Shown here: positions 20,973-29,191 of the stretch, one piece after another | How the letters are laid out: each line of letters starts with the position of its first letter | Numbering within the stretch: position 1 is the stretch's first letter | Source of the DNA: Amycolatopsis decaplanina DSM 44594 | Lineage (GTDB): Bacteria; Actinomycetota; Actinomycetes; Mycobacteriales; Pseudonocardiaceae | Direction: 5' to 3' | DNA length: 64,000 bases | NCBI RefSeq assembly: GCF_000342005.1 | Contig: NZ_AOHO01000026.1 | Span: 169,959-233,958 of the forward strand | Position numbers and translations under genes: made by a program | Notes under the pieces: generated by a model | What the model saw: only the letters and a program-made list of their open reading frames with translations | The model's database searches: none | Told to the model about the DNA's origin: nothing

Positions 20973-22342
20973 ACACGCGCGTCCTGCGGACCGAAGTCCG
21001 CCGGTCCATCGCTCCGTGGGCCACGCTCGCGATCCTCGTCGTCGCGTTCGGATTCCTGTACTCGTTCAGCGGTCCGTGGACGAAGGCGCCGCTGGCCTGG
21101 GACGAACACTGGACGCACGCCGCGGAGTGGAGCCGGTTCCTGCTGGTGTTCCTGTGGCCGATCGCGATCGGCGCCGGTGTCATCCAAGGCATGCGCGACA
21201 GCCGGTCCGGCACGGTCGAACTCATGACCACCATGCCGCGTCCCGGATGGCAGCGGGCCGCGAAACTCGCCGGCGCGCTGGGCGGCCTGCTGGTGCTGGG
21301 CTATCTGCTGATCTTCGCCGTCGGTGCCGTCCAGGCCGCCTTCAACGGCGGGTTCTTCACTGTCAGCTGGCTGCCGATCGTCGTGGTCGGTGTGCTCGCG
21401 ATGCTCGCGGGCGCCTGGATCGGGCTCGGGATCGGCCGGTTGCTGCCGCATCCGCTGACCGCGCCCGCGGTGGCCGTCGCCGCTTTCGTGGCCGTGCTCC
21501 TGTTCCAGTTCGCCGGGACGGAGGGCAGCGCGCTGGCCGGGTTCGTGCCGTTCCGGGTCTCCTTGCTCTCTCCCGCGATGGACGTCGTCAGGGATCCGTT
21601 CAGCACCACCGCGAGCCGGATGGATCTCGGGCAGGGAGTCTGGCTCGCCGGACTGGCCGCGACCGGATTCCTCCTGCTCGCGGGCCGCTCCAAGCGGGCG
21701 AAAGGGCTCGCCGTCGTCCCCGCGCTGGTGGCGGTCGTGATCGCCTTGCCCGTTCTTCCCGGCACCACGGCCGAAGCCGAGGTCGTCGACCCGAACGCGA
21801 CGGAGATGGTCTGCGACGGCCCGGTCTGCGCCCCCCGCATGCTCGAATCCGAACTCGCCCGTCTCGCCGGGCCCGGCAGGGAAGCGTTGCGGTTGCTGGG
21901 AACACTGCCGGACGCTCCGGTCAAGGTCGCGGTACAGGACCGGCGGCTGGGCTACGACGAGGTGCCATCGCGTGCGGCCGACACCGTCCACGTGGACCTG
22001 GTGGACTGGTCCGTCCGTTCGCGCACGAATCCGGAGGATGTGACGCGAGCGCTGGTCGCCGGCTCCGGGACGCCGATCTGCTACTCCCTCCGTGGTGTCG
22101 GTGGGTCCTATTTGGACGAAATCGCCGCGCGGTCGATCACGGCGAGCTGGTTCCTCGGGGAGTGGAAGATGTCCGAGGGTTCCTGGCTGAGCGACGACAA
22201 GAAGAACGAGATCGTAGGGAAGTGGGAGACCTTCCATGCCCTTCCGCCCGGTGTGCAGCGAGAGCGGATCATCGCGCAGCGGCAGGCGGGCCTGACCTGC
22301 CAGGGCAACCAGCTCGACATCCTGCTCGGCGGTGCCCGATGA
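20969..22342 (+). CDS. ABC transporter permease with C-terminal extracytoplasmic domain
   Basis: The 457-residue protein has six hydrophobic segments in its first 265 residues, with the ABC-2-like topology and the RDSRSGTVELMTTMPRPGW coupling region near residue 75. A polar domain of about 190 residues follows, predicted outside the membrane, with paired cysteines (MVCDGPVCAP; also PICYSL and LTCQGN). This domain does not match a family I can name. It overlaps its neighbours by 4 bases on both sides, so it is stoichiometrically tied to the ATPase and the second membrane protein. Confidence 0.75.
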   Translation: MNTRVLRTEVRRSIAPWATLAILVVAFGFLYSFSGPWTKAPLAWDEHWTHAAEWSRFLLVFLWPIAIGAGVIQGMRDSRSGTVELMTTMPRPGWQRAAKLAGALGGLLVLGYLLIFAVGAVQAAFNGGFFTVSWLPIVVVGVLAMLAGAWIGLGIGRLLPHPLTAPAVAVAAFVAVLLFQFAGTEGSALAGFVPFRVSLLSPAMDVVRDPFSTTASRMDLGQGVWLAGLAATGFLLLAGRSKRAKGLAVVPALVAVVIALPVLPGTTAEAEVVDPNATEMVCDGPVCAPRMLESELARLAGPGREALRLLGTLPDAPVKVAVQDRRLGYDEVPSRAADTVHVDLVDWSVRSRTNPEDVTRALVAGSGTPICYSLRGVGGSYLDEIAARSITASWFLGEWKMSEGSWLSDDKKNEIVGKWETFHALPPGVQRERIIAQRQAGLTCQGNQLDILLGGAR

Positions 22343-22911
22343 GATGGGCGGTGCTGTACGCCCGCTCCCGTGCCATGCCCGCGTCCTTCGCGGGGCTGGC
22401 GGCGAGCATGGCCGTGATCTGGTTCCTGGCACGGGACCGCTGGTCGGAGATCCCGGTTTCCCTGGCGCTTCTGGTGGCGATCGCGGTGACCGCCATCGGC
22501 CTCAGCGGGCAGGACACCGATCTCGACCGGACCGCCGCGATCCGCTGGGTGCCTCGCCGCGTCCTGCATCTCCTGCTGATCGGCGGCTTCGGCGCCGGTG
22601 CCGCGCTGCTTCCGCGGCTGTGGGAGGCGGAGCGGGTCCCGGTGGAGATCATCGTGCGGAACGCCGGTGGGCTGCTCGGCCTCGCGGGGGTCTCCGCGGT
22701 GCTGTTCGGCGGGGCCTTCGGGTGGGCATTGCCGCTGTTCGTGTTCGTCGTCTCGTTCGTGGTCTGGGCCACCACGTCGGGCACGGACTTCGCGCACCTG
22801 GTGATCACTTGGCTCTTCCAGCCCGCCGGCGTCGCCGAAGCCACGTGGACCGCGGTGGTGCTCGCCGTGGCGGGCCTCGGGACCTACGCGGTCTTCGGTA
22901 ACCGCCGCTGA
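22339..22911 (+). CDS. Membrane protein, probable second subunit of the ABC exporter
   Basis: The protein is 190 residues with five to six transmembrane helices and almost no soluble domain. It starts at ATG 22339, overlapping the previous stop (ATGA), and ends the sigma/anti-sigma/ABC operon. No motif identifies it. Position and coupling suggest it is part of the transporter. Confidence 0.65.
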   Translation: MRWAVLYARSRAMPASFAGLAASMAVIWFLARDRWSEIPVSLALLVAIAVTAIGLSGQDTDLDRTAAIRWVPRRVLHLLLIGGFGAGAALLPRLWEAERVPVEIIVRNAGGLLGLAGVSAVLFGGAFGWALPLFVFVVSFVVWATTSGTDFAHLVITWLFQPAGVAEATWTAVVLAVAGLGTYAVFGNRR

Positions 22912-22916
22912 AGTTC

Positions 22917-22965
22917 CAGGAAAGGGGCGTTCCTGACAAAATTCGTCAGGAACGCCCCTTTCCTG
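22917..22965. terminator. Perfect 21-bp hairpin between convergent genes
   Basis: Perfect 21-base arms (22917-22937 and 22945-22965) surround the loop AAAATTC, six bases after the stop of the ABC operon and 12 bases before the end of the opposing PPOX gene. It lacks a U-tract but could act as a bidirectional terminator. The arm contains the direct repeat AGGAAAGGGGCGTTCCTGA-like text seen in intergenic hairpins of related genomes; that last point is recollection. Confidence 0.72.
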
Positions 22966-22977
22966 ACATCCGAGGGT

Positions 22978-23388
22978 TCAGACGTTCCGGTTGTGCGGAA
23001 CGAGATCGAGCGGGTCGTGGTCCGGGTCGTCGACACCGAGGCTGATGATCCGCGACGGGTGGATCCGGATCACCGCGCCGTCGAAATGACCATCGGGCGT
23101 GCGGGCGCCGGTCAGCGCCTCGGCCCGGCCGCGGATCTCGAGGCAGCGGATCCTCGGCGGATCCTGCGAAGGCATGTCGTCCACCACGAACGCGGCCTGC
23201 CCGTTGGCGGCCACGTTCCGGAACTTCTTGCTCTTCGCCAGTTCGTAACCGGTGATGTCGATCGTCCGGGTCTCGGTGTTGTAGGCGTAGCCGACCGGGC
23301 TGACCTGCAGCGTGCCGTCCGGCTGTGCCGTCGCGAGCCGTCCGAGTCCCTGGGTGGCGAGGTAGTCGAGTTCCGCTTCACTGAACAT
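22978..23388 (-). CDS. PPOX-class flavin/F420-dependent oxidoreductase
   Basis: This 136-residue split-barrel protein is of the pyridoxamine-phosphate-oxidase-like family, which binds FMN or F420. Typical parts are LGRLATAQPDGTLQVSPVGYAYN, KSKKFRNVAANGQAAFVVDD and PRIRCLEIRGRAEAL. The substrate is unknown. It follows efeB on the same strand after 34 bp but has its own MerR-type promoter with a SoxR-like dyad. The ATG lies about 10 bases after the putative -10, and no ribosome site is seen, so the mRNA may be leaderless. Confidence 0.85.
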   Translation of the reverse strand: MFSEAELDYLATQGLGRLATAQPDGTLQVSPVGYAYNTETRTIDITGYELAKSKKFRNVAANGQAAFVVDDMPSQDPPRIRCLEIRGRAEALTGARTPDGHFDGAVIRIHPSRIISLGVDDPDHDPLDLVPHNRNV

Positions 23389-23402
23389 GGGAATCAGTGT
23401 GC

Positions 23403-23424
23403 GACCTCCACTTAACTGGAGGTC
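23403..23424 (-). promoter_or_regulatory. MerR/SoxR-type promoter of the PPOX gene
   Basis: GACCTCCA and TGGAGGTC form a 22-bp dyad around CTTAAC, with only the two innermost arm bases unpaired. On the minus strand, -35 TTGACC and a weak -10 CACACT flank the dyad with a 19-bp spacer, the over-long spacer of MerR-family activated promoters. The central 18 bases match the E. coli SoxR box at 15 of 18 positions. The regulator is not in this window. Confidence 0.62.
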
Positions 23425-24688
23425 AAGAGAACAGGCCTTCGCCCCAGAAACCGCCTTCGCGCACGCCAGGCGGCACGGCGAAATGGGCGGATCCGGTGTG
23501 CTGCAGGTACTCCATCATCGCGTCCTTCGACGACAGCACTTGCTGCATCGGCACGAACTGCTTGCGCGTGTCCCGGTTGAAGGCGAGGAAGAACAGTCCT
23601 GCTTCGAGATGCCCGACGCCGTCGGAACCGTCGACGAAGTTGTAACCGCGACGCAGGATCCGTGCCCCGTTCAGGTTTTCGTGCGAGGCCAGCCGGACGT
23701 GGGAGTCCTCCGGGATCAGCTTCTCGCCGCCGGCGCCGCCGACCTGGAAATCGGGTGTGTCGAATTCGGCGGCCTGGCCCAGCGGCGCGCCCGCGCCCTT
23801 CGAGCGGCCGACGATTCCTTCCTGGCCTTTCAGCGATTCCCGGTCCCAGGTCTCGATGTGCATCCGGATCCGCCTGGCGACCAGGTACGACCCGCCCGCC
23901 ATCCACGGTTGCCCGTCTTCGGCAGCGGCCCACACCTGGTCGCGCAGGATGTCGGTCTCCTCGGCCTTGATGTTGCGCGTCCCGTCCTTGAACCCGAACA
24001 GGTTCCGCGGCGTGGACTGCGCCCGCGACGTCGACGAGCTGCGGCCGAACCCGAGTTGCGACCAGCGCACCGCGGTGACGCCGAAGCCCAGCCGCACCAG
24101 GTTCCGGATGGCGTGCACCGCCACTTGAGGATCGTCCGCGCACGCTTGGACACAGATGTCGCCACCGCTGCGTGCCGGGTCGAGTTTGTCCTGCGGGAAA
24201 AGGGGGAGATCGATCAGCGCGGCCGGCCGTTTCGGGGCGAGCCCGAACCGGTCGTCGAACAGTGAGGGGCCGAAACCGATGGTCAGCGTCAGCGACGACG
24301 CCGCCAGGTCGAGCGCCTCTCCGGTGTCGCTCGGCGGAGCGGCGGGGGCACCCCCGACGGCGCCTCCCGCCCCGACCTCCTGGCCCGCGGTCATCCGCCG
24401 GGCCGCGTCCGTCCACGTGCGCAGCAGTTTGACCAGCTTTTCGCGATCTTTCGTCGTCACGTCCAGCGCGACGAAATGCAGGTTCTCCTGCACCGGGGTC
24501 ACGATCCCGGCCTGATGCTCGCCGTGGAATTCGACGACGCTCTGCGCCGCCTGCGCCGGGCTGTCCCCGCCGAGCAGCCGGTTCGCGCCGAATCCGGCCG
24601 CGGCGCCGGTCCCGGCGAGGGCGGCACCCGCGCCCGCCAGGCCGAACAGCTTCCGGCGGGTGACCGGGGTGTGCTCGTGTCCGGTCAT
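23423..24688 (-). CDS. efeB: Deferrochelatase/peroxidase EfeB (DyP type, Tat-exported)
   Basis: EfeB is the haem-containing DyP peroxidase of the EfeUOB ferrous-iron system. The 421-residue protein starts with a twin-arginine signal (TRRKLFGLAGAGAALAGTGAAAG), so it is exported folded with haem. The DyP signature GFKDGTRNI is present. Also present are the proximal His region (AVHAIRNLVRLGFG) and the distal Arg region (YLVARRIRMHIETWDR). Its start overlaps the efeO stop by 4 bases. Together with EfeO and EfeU this is a complete operon. Confidence 0.95.
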   Translation of the reverse strand: MTGHEHTPVTRRKLFGLAGAGAALAGTGAAAGFGANRLLGGDSPAQAAQSVVEFHGEHQAGIVTPVQENLHFVALDVTTKDREKLVKLLRTWTDAARRMTAGQEVGAGGAVGGAPAAPPSDTGEALDLAASSLTLTIGFGPSLFDDRFGLAPKRPAALIDLPLFPQDKLDPARSGGDICVQACADDPQVAVHAIRNLVRLGFGVTAVRWSQLGFGRSSSTSRAQSTPRNLFGFKDGTRNIKAEETDILRDQVWAAAEDGQPWMAGGSYLVARRIRMHIETWDRESLKGQEGIVGRSKGAGAPLGQAAEFDTPDFQVGGAGGEKLIPEDSHVRLASHENLNGARILRRGYNFVDGSDGVGHLEAGLFFLAFNRDTRKQFVPMQQVLSSKDAMMEYLQHTGSAHFAVPPGVREGGFWGEGLFS

Positions 24689-25815
24689 TGCGCCGCGACC
24701 TCGGCGACCTTGCTCAGCGGTTCGCTCAGCGCGTCCACCGCCGACGCGAATTCCTTGACCTGGTCCTGGCTCAGCGCGGTGTACGGCTTGAAGCCGTCGC
24801 CTTCACGCTGCTTGTCCAGCAACGTCTGCACATTGCCGAACTCCTTGTCCAAAGTGGACACCAGTGCCGGGTCCTTCGCCTGCAGCAGCGGGCGCAGCGA
24901 GGCGATCGCGGCCTTCGAACCGTCGAGGTTGCCCTGGAAGTCCGAGAGGTCGGTGTGCGAGAACGCCTCCTCCTCGCCGGTGATCTTGCCGGTGGCGATC
25001 TCGTCGAGCAGTTCCTTGGCGCCGTTGGCCAGGTCGAGCGCGTTCAGTTCGATTGACGCCGATTTGGTGACCAGTTCCTTGACGTCGGCGAGCAGCTGGT
25101 CGGCGATCTGGCTCGTGTCCGGCTGAAGGCCGGTCACCCAGAGATCCTTCTCCAGCCGGTGGAACCCGGTGAACTTCTGGCCCGGTTCGAGGTCGGCCTC
25201 GCGCGCGTCGATCTTCGGGTCGAGGTCGCCGAACTTCTCGGCCACCGGCTCGACCCGCTCGAAGTAGACGCGCGTCCGGGCGTACGCGGCCTTCGCTTCG
25301 TCGACCTTGCCCGCCTTCACCAGCGCGACGAACTTGGTGGTCTCTTCGTCCAGCGCTTTGGTGTTGTTCGCGACGTACTCCGCGTAGCTCTTGACCGCCT
25401 GCGCCTTCTGCGAGTTCGGGTCGGCCTGCTTCGCGCCACCGCCGGTGACGGTGAAGTCACCGCGGATGCCGTTGCCGGTCATGCCCGGTTTGCACGCGGT
25501 CTGGTACTTGCCCGCTTCGGCGACCTCGACGATGAGCCGCCGGTTCAGGCCCGGCGCGATGTTCTCGACCTCGCCCATGATCCGGTCGCCTTCGGCGTAG
25601 AGGTAGAACTCGGTGACCTTGCTGCCCTTGTTGGTGATCTCGAAGGTCACGTTGCCCGCGTTCGCGGTGTTCACCGAGACGGCGCAGGCGGTGTCGGAGG
25701 CTTCGACCTTGATCGGGCCGCCTGCCGCGGCCGGCGTTGCCTCGCCACCACCGCAGGCGGTGAGCACCAGGGCGCCGACGCCGGCGAGCGCGACGAGCGG
25801 GAATCGACGGGACAC
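24685..25815 (-). CDS. efeO: Iron uptake system component EfeO (cupredoxin + M75/imelysin domains)
   Basis: EfeO is the extracytoplasmic iron-binding partner of EfeU. The 376-residue protein begins with a lipoprotein signal (LVALAGVGALVLTAC). A cupredoxin-like domain of about 100 residues follows (ACAVSVNTANAGNVTFEITNKGSKVTEFYLY), then the imelysin/M75 domain with its conserved HxxE-like motif in FTGFHRLEKDLW. Unlike the E. coli protein it appears lipid-anchored, as expected for a Gram-positive envelope. It is four bases downstream of efeU and overlaps efeB. Confidence 0.94.
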   Translation of the reverse strand: MSRRFPLVALAGVGALVLTACGGGEATPAAAGGPIKVEASDTACAVSVNTANAGNVTFEITNKGSKVTEFYLYAEGDRIMGEVENIAPGLNRRLIVEVAEAGKYQTACKPGMTGNGIRGDFTVTGGGAKQADPNSQKAQAVKSYAEYVANNTKALDEETTKFVALVKAGKVDEAKAAYARTRVYFERVEPVAEKFGDLDPKIDAREADLEPGQKFTGFHRLEKDLWVTGLQPDTSQIADQLLADVKELVTKSASIELNALDLANGAKELLDEIATGKITGEEEAFSHTDLSDFQGNLDGSKAAIASLRPLLQAKDPALVSTLDKEFGNVQTLLDKQREGDGFKPYTALSQDQVKEFASAVDALSEPLSKVAEVAAQ

Positions 25816-25819
25816 GAGG

Positions 25820-26659
25820 TCACTCCTTAACCGCGGCCGCGACGGGCGCCGCGACCTTCTTCTTGGGCCTGAGGAACAGCGGCAGCACGATCGCCACGTA
25901 CGCGATCCACGCGACGGCCTGCAGGACCGTCGTCTGCTGCGAATAGTTGAAGATCCCCTTGAGCAGCGCTCCGTACCAGCTGGTCTCCGGCAGGGCGGCC
26001 GACGCGTCGAACGCGAGCGTCGTCAACCCGGGCAGGAAGGCGGCCTCCTGCAGGTCGTGCAGGCCGTAGCCGAGTACGCCCGCCGCCACGAACACCAGCA
26101 GGACACCGGTGATCGTGAAGAACTTGCCGAGGTCGAACCGGACGGCGCCGCGGTAGATCAGGTACGCCAGCACGATCGCGACGAGAATGCCCGCGGTGAA
26201 GCCGATCAACGGCTCGGTCGTGCCGCCCTGCGCGGTCTGCACGGTGGAATAGAAGAACACCGCCGTTTCCAGACCTTCACGGCCGACGGCGAAGAACGAC
26301 AGGACGAGGACGGCGGCCGGGCCGACGTCGAGCGCTTCGTCGAGTTTCCCGCGCAGCTCCGCTGCGATCGTCCTCGACGCCTTGCGCATCCAGAAGATCA
26401 TCGCCGTCACGAACCCGACCGCGACGATCGACAGCGTGCCGCCGAGCAGCTCCTGCTGTTCGAAGGTCAGCTGGGCGGTGGAGTAGGTGAGGATCGCGCC
26501 GACCCCGACCGACAGCAGGACCGCGACGCCGACACCGAGCCACACCCAGTGCAGCGCGTGCCGCCGTTCGGTCTTGACCAGGAACGCGACGAGGATGCTG
26601 ACGACGAGGGCAGCTTCCAGACCTTCACGCAGGCCGATGAGCGCGCTCGCGAACCACAC
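25820..26659 (-). CDS. efeU: Ferrous/ferric iron permease EfeU (FTR1 family)
   Basis: This is the membrane permease of the EfeUOB system. It has 279 residues and seven predicted transmembrane helices. Both iron-binding REGLE motifs are present: LREGLEAALVV at residues about 11-20 and GREGLETAVFF in the middle. It is the first gene of the minus-strand efeUOB operon and lies 38 bp downstream of a strong iron box (26698-26716). Iron-repressed expression by a DtxR/IdeR-type regulator is therefore likely. Confidence 0.95.
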   Translation of the reverse strand: MWFASALIGLREGLEAALVVSILVAFLVKTERRHALHWVWLGVGVAVLLSVGVGAILTYSTAQLTFEQQELLGGTLSIVAVGFVTAMIFWMRKASRTIAAELRGKLDEALDVGPAAVLVLSFFAVGREGLETAVFFYSTVQTAQGGTTEPLIGFTAGILVAIVLAYLIYRGAVRFDLGKFFTITGVLLVFVAAGVLGYGLHDLQEAAFLPGLTTLAFDASAALPETSWYGALLKGIFNYSQQTTVLQAVAWIAYVAIVLPLFLRPKKKVAAPVAAAVKE

Positions 26660-26697
26660 GTCGTTCTCCCTGGTCGTCTCGACTGAACCTCCTGTTT

Positions 26698-26716
26698 TTA
26701 GGTAAGGCTTCCCTGA
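26698..26716 (-). promoter_or_regulatory. Iron box (DtxR/IdeR/DmdR type) of efeUOB
   Basis: TTAGGTAAGGCTTCCCTGA matches the actinobacterial iron-box consensus TTAGGTTAGGCTAACCTAA at 15 of 19 positions. It is placed 39-57 bp before the efeU start, where repressor binding would block the promoter. The rest of the 274-bp gap to the lpqU-like gene holds no clear gene. Confidence 0.75.
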
Positions 26717-26933
26717 AAGTCCAGGGGGAGTGACGTGGTCTGAAAATGGACGAAACGTTCGAAAGGGTCTTGATCGGACGGTGAGCTCGTAAGCATCCCC
26801 AGGTCAGCGCGAACTCTGTAGATCACATAACGAATCGGCCGCCGGGCACCGGTCGCCGACGCGTTTTACCGTCAGTTGGCTTCGTAAGCCGAATGGGGCA
26901 TCGCCCGGAAGTGTGGCGAAGTAACCTGACCGG

Positions 26934-27638
26934 GTGGCCGAAACCGCCCAGAGCACCGAAGCCCCGGAGCAGCCTGCCCGCCCTCTGCCGCCGTACGTCC
27001 CCAGGCTCGCTTTCGCGGGTGGGCTCGTGCTCACGGGCGTGGTGCTGATCATGACCGTCGGAGTGAACCGGCCGGACGGGGAGGAGCCTCCTCCGCCGCC
27101 TCAGCCCCAGCCCGCGCTCGCGGTTCCCGACCAGAAGCCGCGACCGGGGGTGGCGACGCCGCGCGCCGGGCTCGCCGCGCCGCCCGACCGGCCCACCGTT
27201 TCCGACGCGGCCGAACTCGAGACCTGGGCGAAACGGGTGGCCTCGAAGACGAAGCTCTCCGTCACCGATCTGTCCGCGTACGGCCGGGCCGAGATGTGGC
27301 TCCGGCGGCAGAAGCCGGGCTGTCATCTCTCCTGGGCGACCCTCGCCGGCATTTCCCATGTCGAGACGGCGCAGGGCAGGCCCGGTCCGATCACGCTCGC
27401 GCCGGAAGTCTGGGCCAAGCACTCCGCCCGGGCCAGAAGCGACGGCAGGCAGCCGGATCCGAAGGACCTCGACGACGCCGCCTTCGCCACCGCCCGCTAC
27501 CTGTGCGCCGCCAGCGACGACGTCGCCACCCCTGACGGCTGGTGGAAGTCGATGCGGATGTTCAACCCGGAAGTGCCCTATGTCCAGGAGGTCTTCAGCG
27601 CGGCCGACACCTACGCGGAAGCCAGTGTCGCGCCCTGA
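26934..27638 (+). CDS. LpqU-like lytic transglycosylase-fold membrane protein
   Basis: This 234-residue protein starts at GTG 26934. One transmembrane helix (about residues 22-45) is followed by a proline-rich linker and a domain with SLT-like features: GCHLSWATLAGISHVETAQG, where the glutamate is the expected catalytic acid, and a later DLDDAAFATARYLCA helix shared with the transglycosylase at 32880. Position between mazG and eno corresponds to M. tuberculosis lpqU, but there is no lipobox here and the anchor is a membrane helix. The domain is short for an active transglycosylase. A TAACCT element five bases before the GTG hints at a leaderless mRNA. Confidence 0.72.
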   Translation: MAETAQSTEAPEQPARPLPPYVPRLAFAGGLVLTGVVLIMTVGVNRPDGEEPPPPPQPQPALAVPDQKPRPGVATPRAGLAAPPDRPTVSDAAELETWAKRVASKTKLSVTDLSAYGRAEMWLRRQKPGCHLSWATLAGISHVETAQGRPGPITLAPEVWAKHSARARSDGRQPDPKDLDDAAFATARYLCAASDDVATPDGWWKSMRMFNPEVPYVQEVFSAADTYAEASVAP

Positions 27639-28519
27639 TCCTCGAGCACCAGATCGAAGTTGAGCGCCGACGCCATCCGGTAGGCGTCGCCCGCCGCGAC
27701 GACCAGCTGCGCCATCGGATCGACGACGTTCCCCGCCGCCCAGACACCGTCAACGCTCGTGCGGCCCTGCGCGTCCACCGCGATCGAGCCGCTTTCGGTG
27801 CGCGCGCAGCCGATCTGGGCGAGGAGCCTGTCGTGCGGGACGAACTTCGGGCCAACGAAGACCACATCGCGTTCGACGAATTCGCCGTCGACGAGCCGGA
27901 CACCGGTCAGCCGGTCGTCTTCGACGGCGAGCTCGGACACCTTCCCGTCGACGATCCGGATGCCCAGCCCGGTCAGCTTCGCCCGGTCGTCGGCCGAGAG
28001 CTGCTGAGTATGCGTGAAGAAGGTCAAGTCCTTGCTCCATTGCCAGACGATCAGCGCCTGGTGGACCGACTTGTCGGAGGTGGCGAGCACGCCGAAACGC
28101 TGATCGCGCACTTCCCAGCCGTGGCAGTACGGGCAGTGCAGCACGTCGGCGCCGAAGCGTTCCGCGACGCCGGGGACGTCCGGCAGTTCGTCGGCGAGCC
28201 CGGTGGTCACCACGATCCGGCGCCCGCTGATCACCCGGCCGCTCGCCAGTTCCACCGCCTTGTCGTGCCGCAGCCGGTGGACGACGTCCTCGACGATCTC
28301 GACGCCGTAGCCGCGGACCTCGTCACGGCCTATCGCCAACAGTTCTTCGGGTGGAATGCCGTCCCTGGTCAGGAAGCCGTGCGCGTGCGCGGCGGGCGCG
28401 TTGCGCGGGGTGCCGCCGTCGATCACGACGACCTTCCGCCGCGCCCTGCCCAATACCAAGGCCGCGCTGAGACCCGCGACGCCACCACCGATGATCACCA
28501 CGTCGAATTCGTCGTTCAT
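27611..28519 (-). CDS. Thioredoxin-reductase-like FAD/NAD(P) oxidoreductase with CPYC motif
   Basis: This 302-residue flavoprotein has an FAD site VIIGGGVAGLSAALVLGRARRKVVVIDGG at the start, CPYCHGWE near residue 131 and a final GVWAAGNVVDPMAQL. The CPYCHGWE motif places it with thioredoxin-reductase-like proteins and dithiol oxidases of the GliT/HlmI type rather than classical TrxB (CATC). A dithiol substrate is possible, but no biosynthetic cluster is present. Its last 28 bases overlap the end of the convergent lpqU-like gene. It is divergent from an XRE-cupin regulator. The ATG at 28519 is chosen; 28531 is an alternative. Confidence 0.85.
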   Translation of the reverse strand: MNDEFDVVIIGGGVAGLSAALVLGRARRKVVVIDGGTPRNAPAAHAHGFLTRDGIPPEELLAIGRDEVRGYGVEIVEDVVHRLRHDKAVELASGRVISGRRIVVTTGLADELPDVPGVAERFGADVLHCPYCHGWEVRDQRFGVLATSDKSVHQALIVWQWSKDLTFFTHTQQLSADDRAKLTGLGIRIVDGKVSELAVEDDRLTGVRLVDGEFVERDVVFVGPKFVPHDRLLAQIGCARTESGSIAVDAQGRTSVDGVWAAGNVVDPMAQLVVAAGDAYRMASALNFDLVLEDQGATLASA

Positions 28520-28548
28520 GGTGCCGAGCATCCGGATCTCTTCGAAGG

Positions 28549-28577
28549 TTGGCAAAGTTCATTGCCGATTTGGCAAA
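28549..28577. promoter_or_regulatory. Operator-like repeats between the flavoprotein and XRE-cupin genes
   Basis: TTGGCAAA occurs twice, at 28549-28556 and 28570-28577, exactly 21 bp apart (two helical turns). An intervening TTGCC (28562-28566) makes inverted repeats with both copies. This is a compact site for a dimeric or tetrameric helix-turn-helix regulator in the 66-bp divergent gap. Confidence 0.6.
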
Positions 28578-28585
28578 CTGGAGGC

Positions 28586-29155
28586 ATGGAGGACATCGAA
28601 CGGCGGCTCGCCGAGGTCGGCCCGAAGCTCAAGGCCCTTCGCAAAGAACGCGGCACCACCCTCTCCGCGCTCTCGGAGGCGACGGGGATCTCCGCCAGTA
28701 CGCTCTCGCGGCTCGAATCGGGCACCCGGAAGGCCACCCTGGAGTTGTTGCTCACGCTGTCGGCCGCGCATCAGGTCCCGCTCGACGAACTGGTCGGCGA
28801 GCCCGAACCCGCCGACCCGCGGGTCCGGATGAAGGCGCAGAAATTCGGCAGGTTCACCGCTTGGGCACTGACCGCGCAGCCGGGACAGCCACAGGCGTTC
28901 AAACTGCTGATCCCGGTCGAGGACATCGAGCCGGTGCAGCGGACACACGAGGGCTACGAATGGATGTACGTCCTCAGTGGACGGTTGCGGGCGCTGCTCG
29001 GTGACCGTGACTTCACGATGGGGCCCGGCGAGGCCGCGGAGTTCGACACGCGGGTGCCGCACTGGTTCGGCAGCGCGGGACCGGGGCCGGTGGAACTGCT
29101 GGTGCTGTTCGGCAAGCAGGGCGAGCGGGCCCACCTGCGGGCCAGGTCCAAATGA
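28586..29155 (+). CDS. XRE-family regulator with C-terminal cupin domain
   Basis: The 189-residue protein has an N-terminal helix-turn-helix (LKALRKERGTTLSALSEATGISASTLSRLESGTRKATLELLL, about residues 13-54). A cupin barrel occupies about 110-180 (THEGYEWMYVLSGRLRALLGDRDFTMGPGEAAEFDTRVPHWFGS). Such HTH-cupin proteins sense a small molecule or metal. It is divergent from the CPYC flavoprotein and probably regulates it through the TTGGCAAA repeats. Confidence 0.88.
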   Translation: MEDIERRLAEVGPKLKALRKERGTTLSALSEATGISASTLSRLESGTRKATLELLLTLSAAHQVPLDELVGEPEPADPRVRMKAQKFGRFTAWALTAQPGQPQAFKLLIPVEDIEPVQRTHEGYEWMYVLSGRLRALLGDRDFTMGPGEAAEFDTRVPHWFGSAGPGPVELLVLFGKQGERAHLRARSK

Positions 29156-29191
29156 GAGCAAAGGTCCCTTGCTCCCTCTGGGGCGATCCGA

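Noticed and set aside
26744..26759. GTTCGA half-site resembling an actinobacterial LexA box
   Set aside because: Only one half matches; the other half (TGGACG) does not fit TCGAAC.
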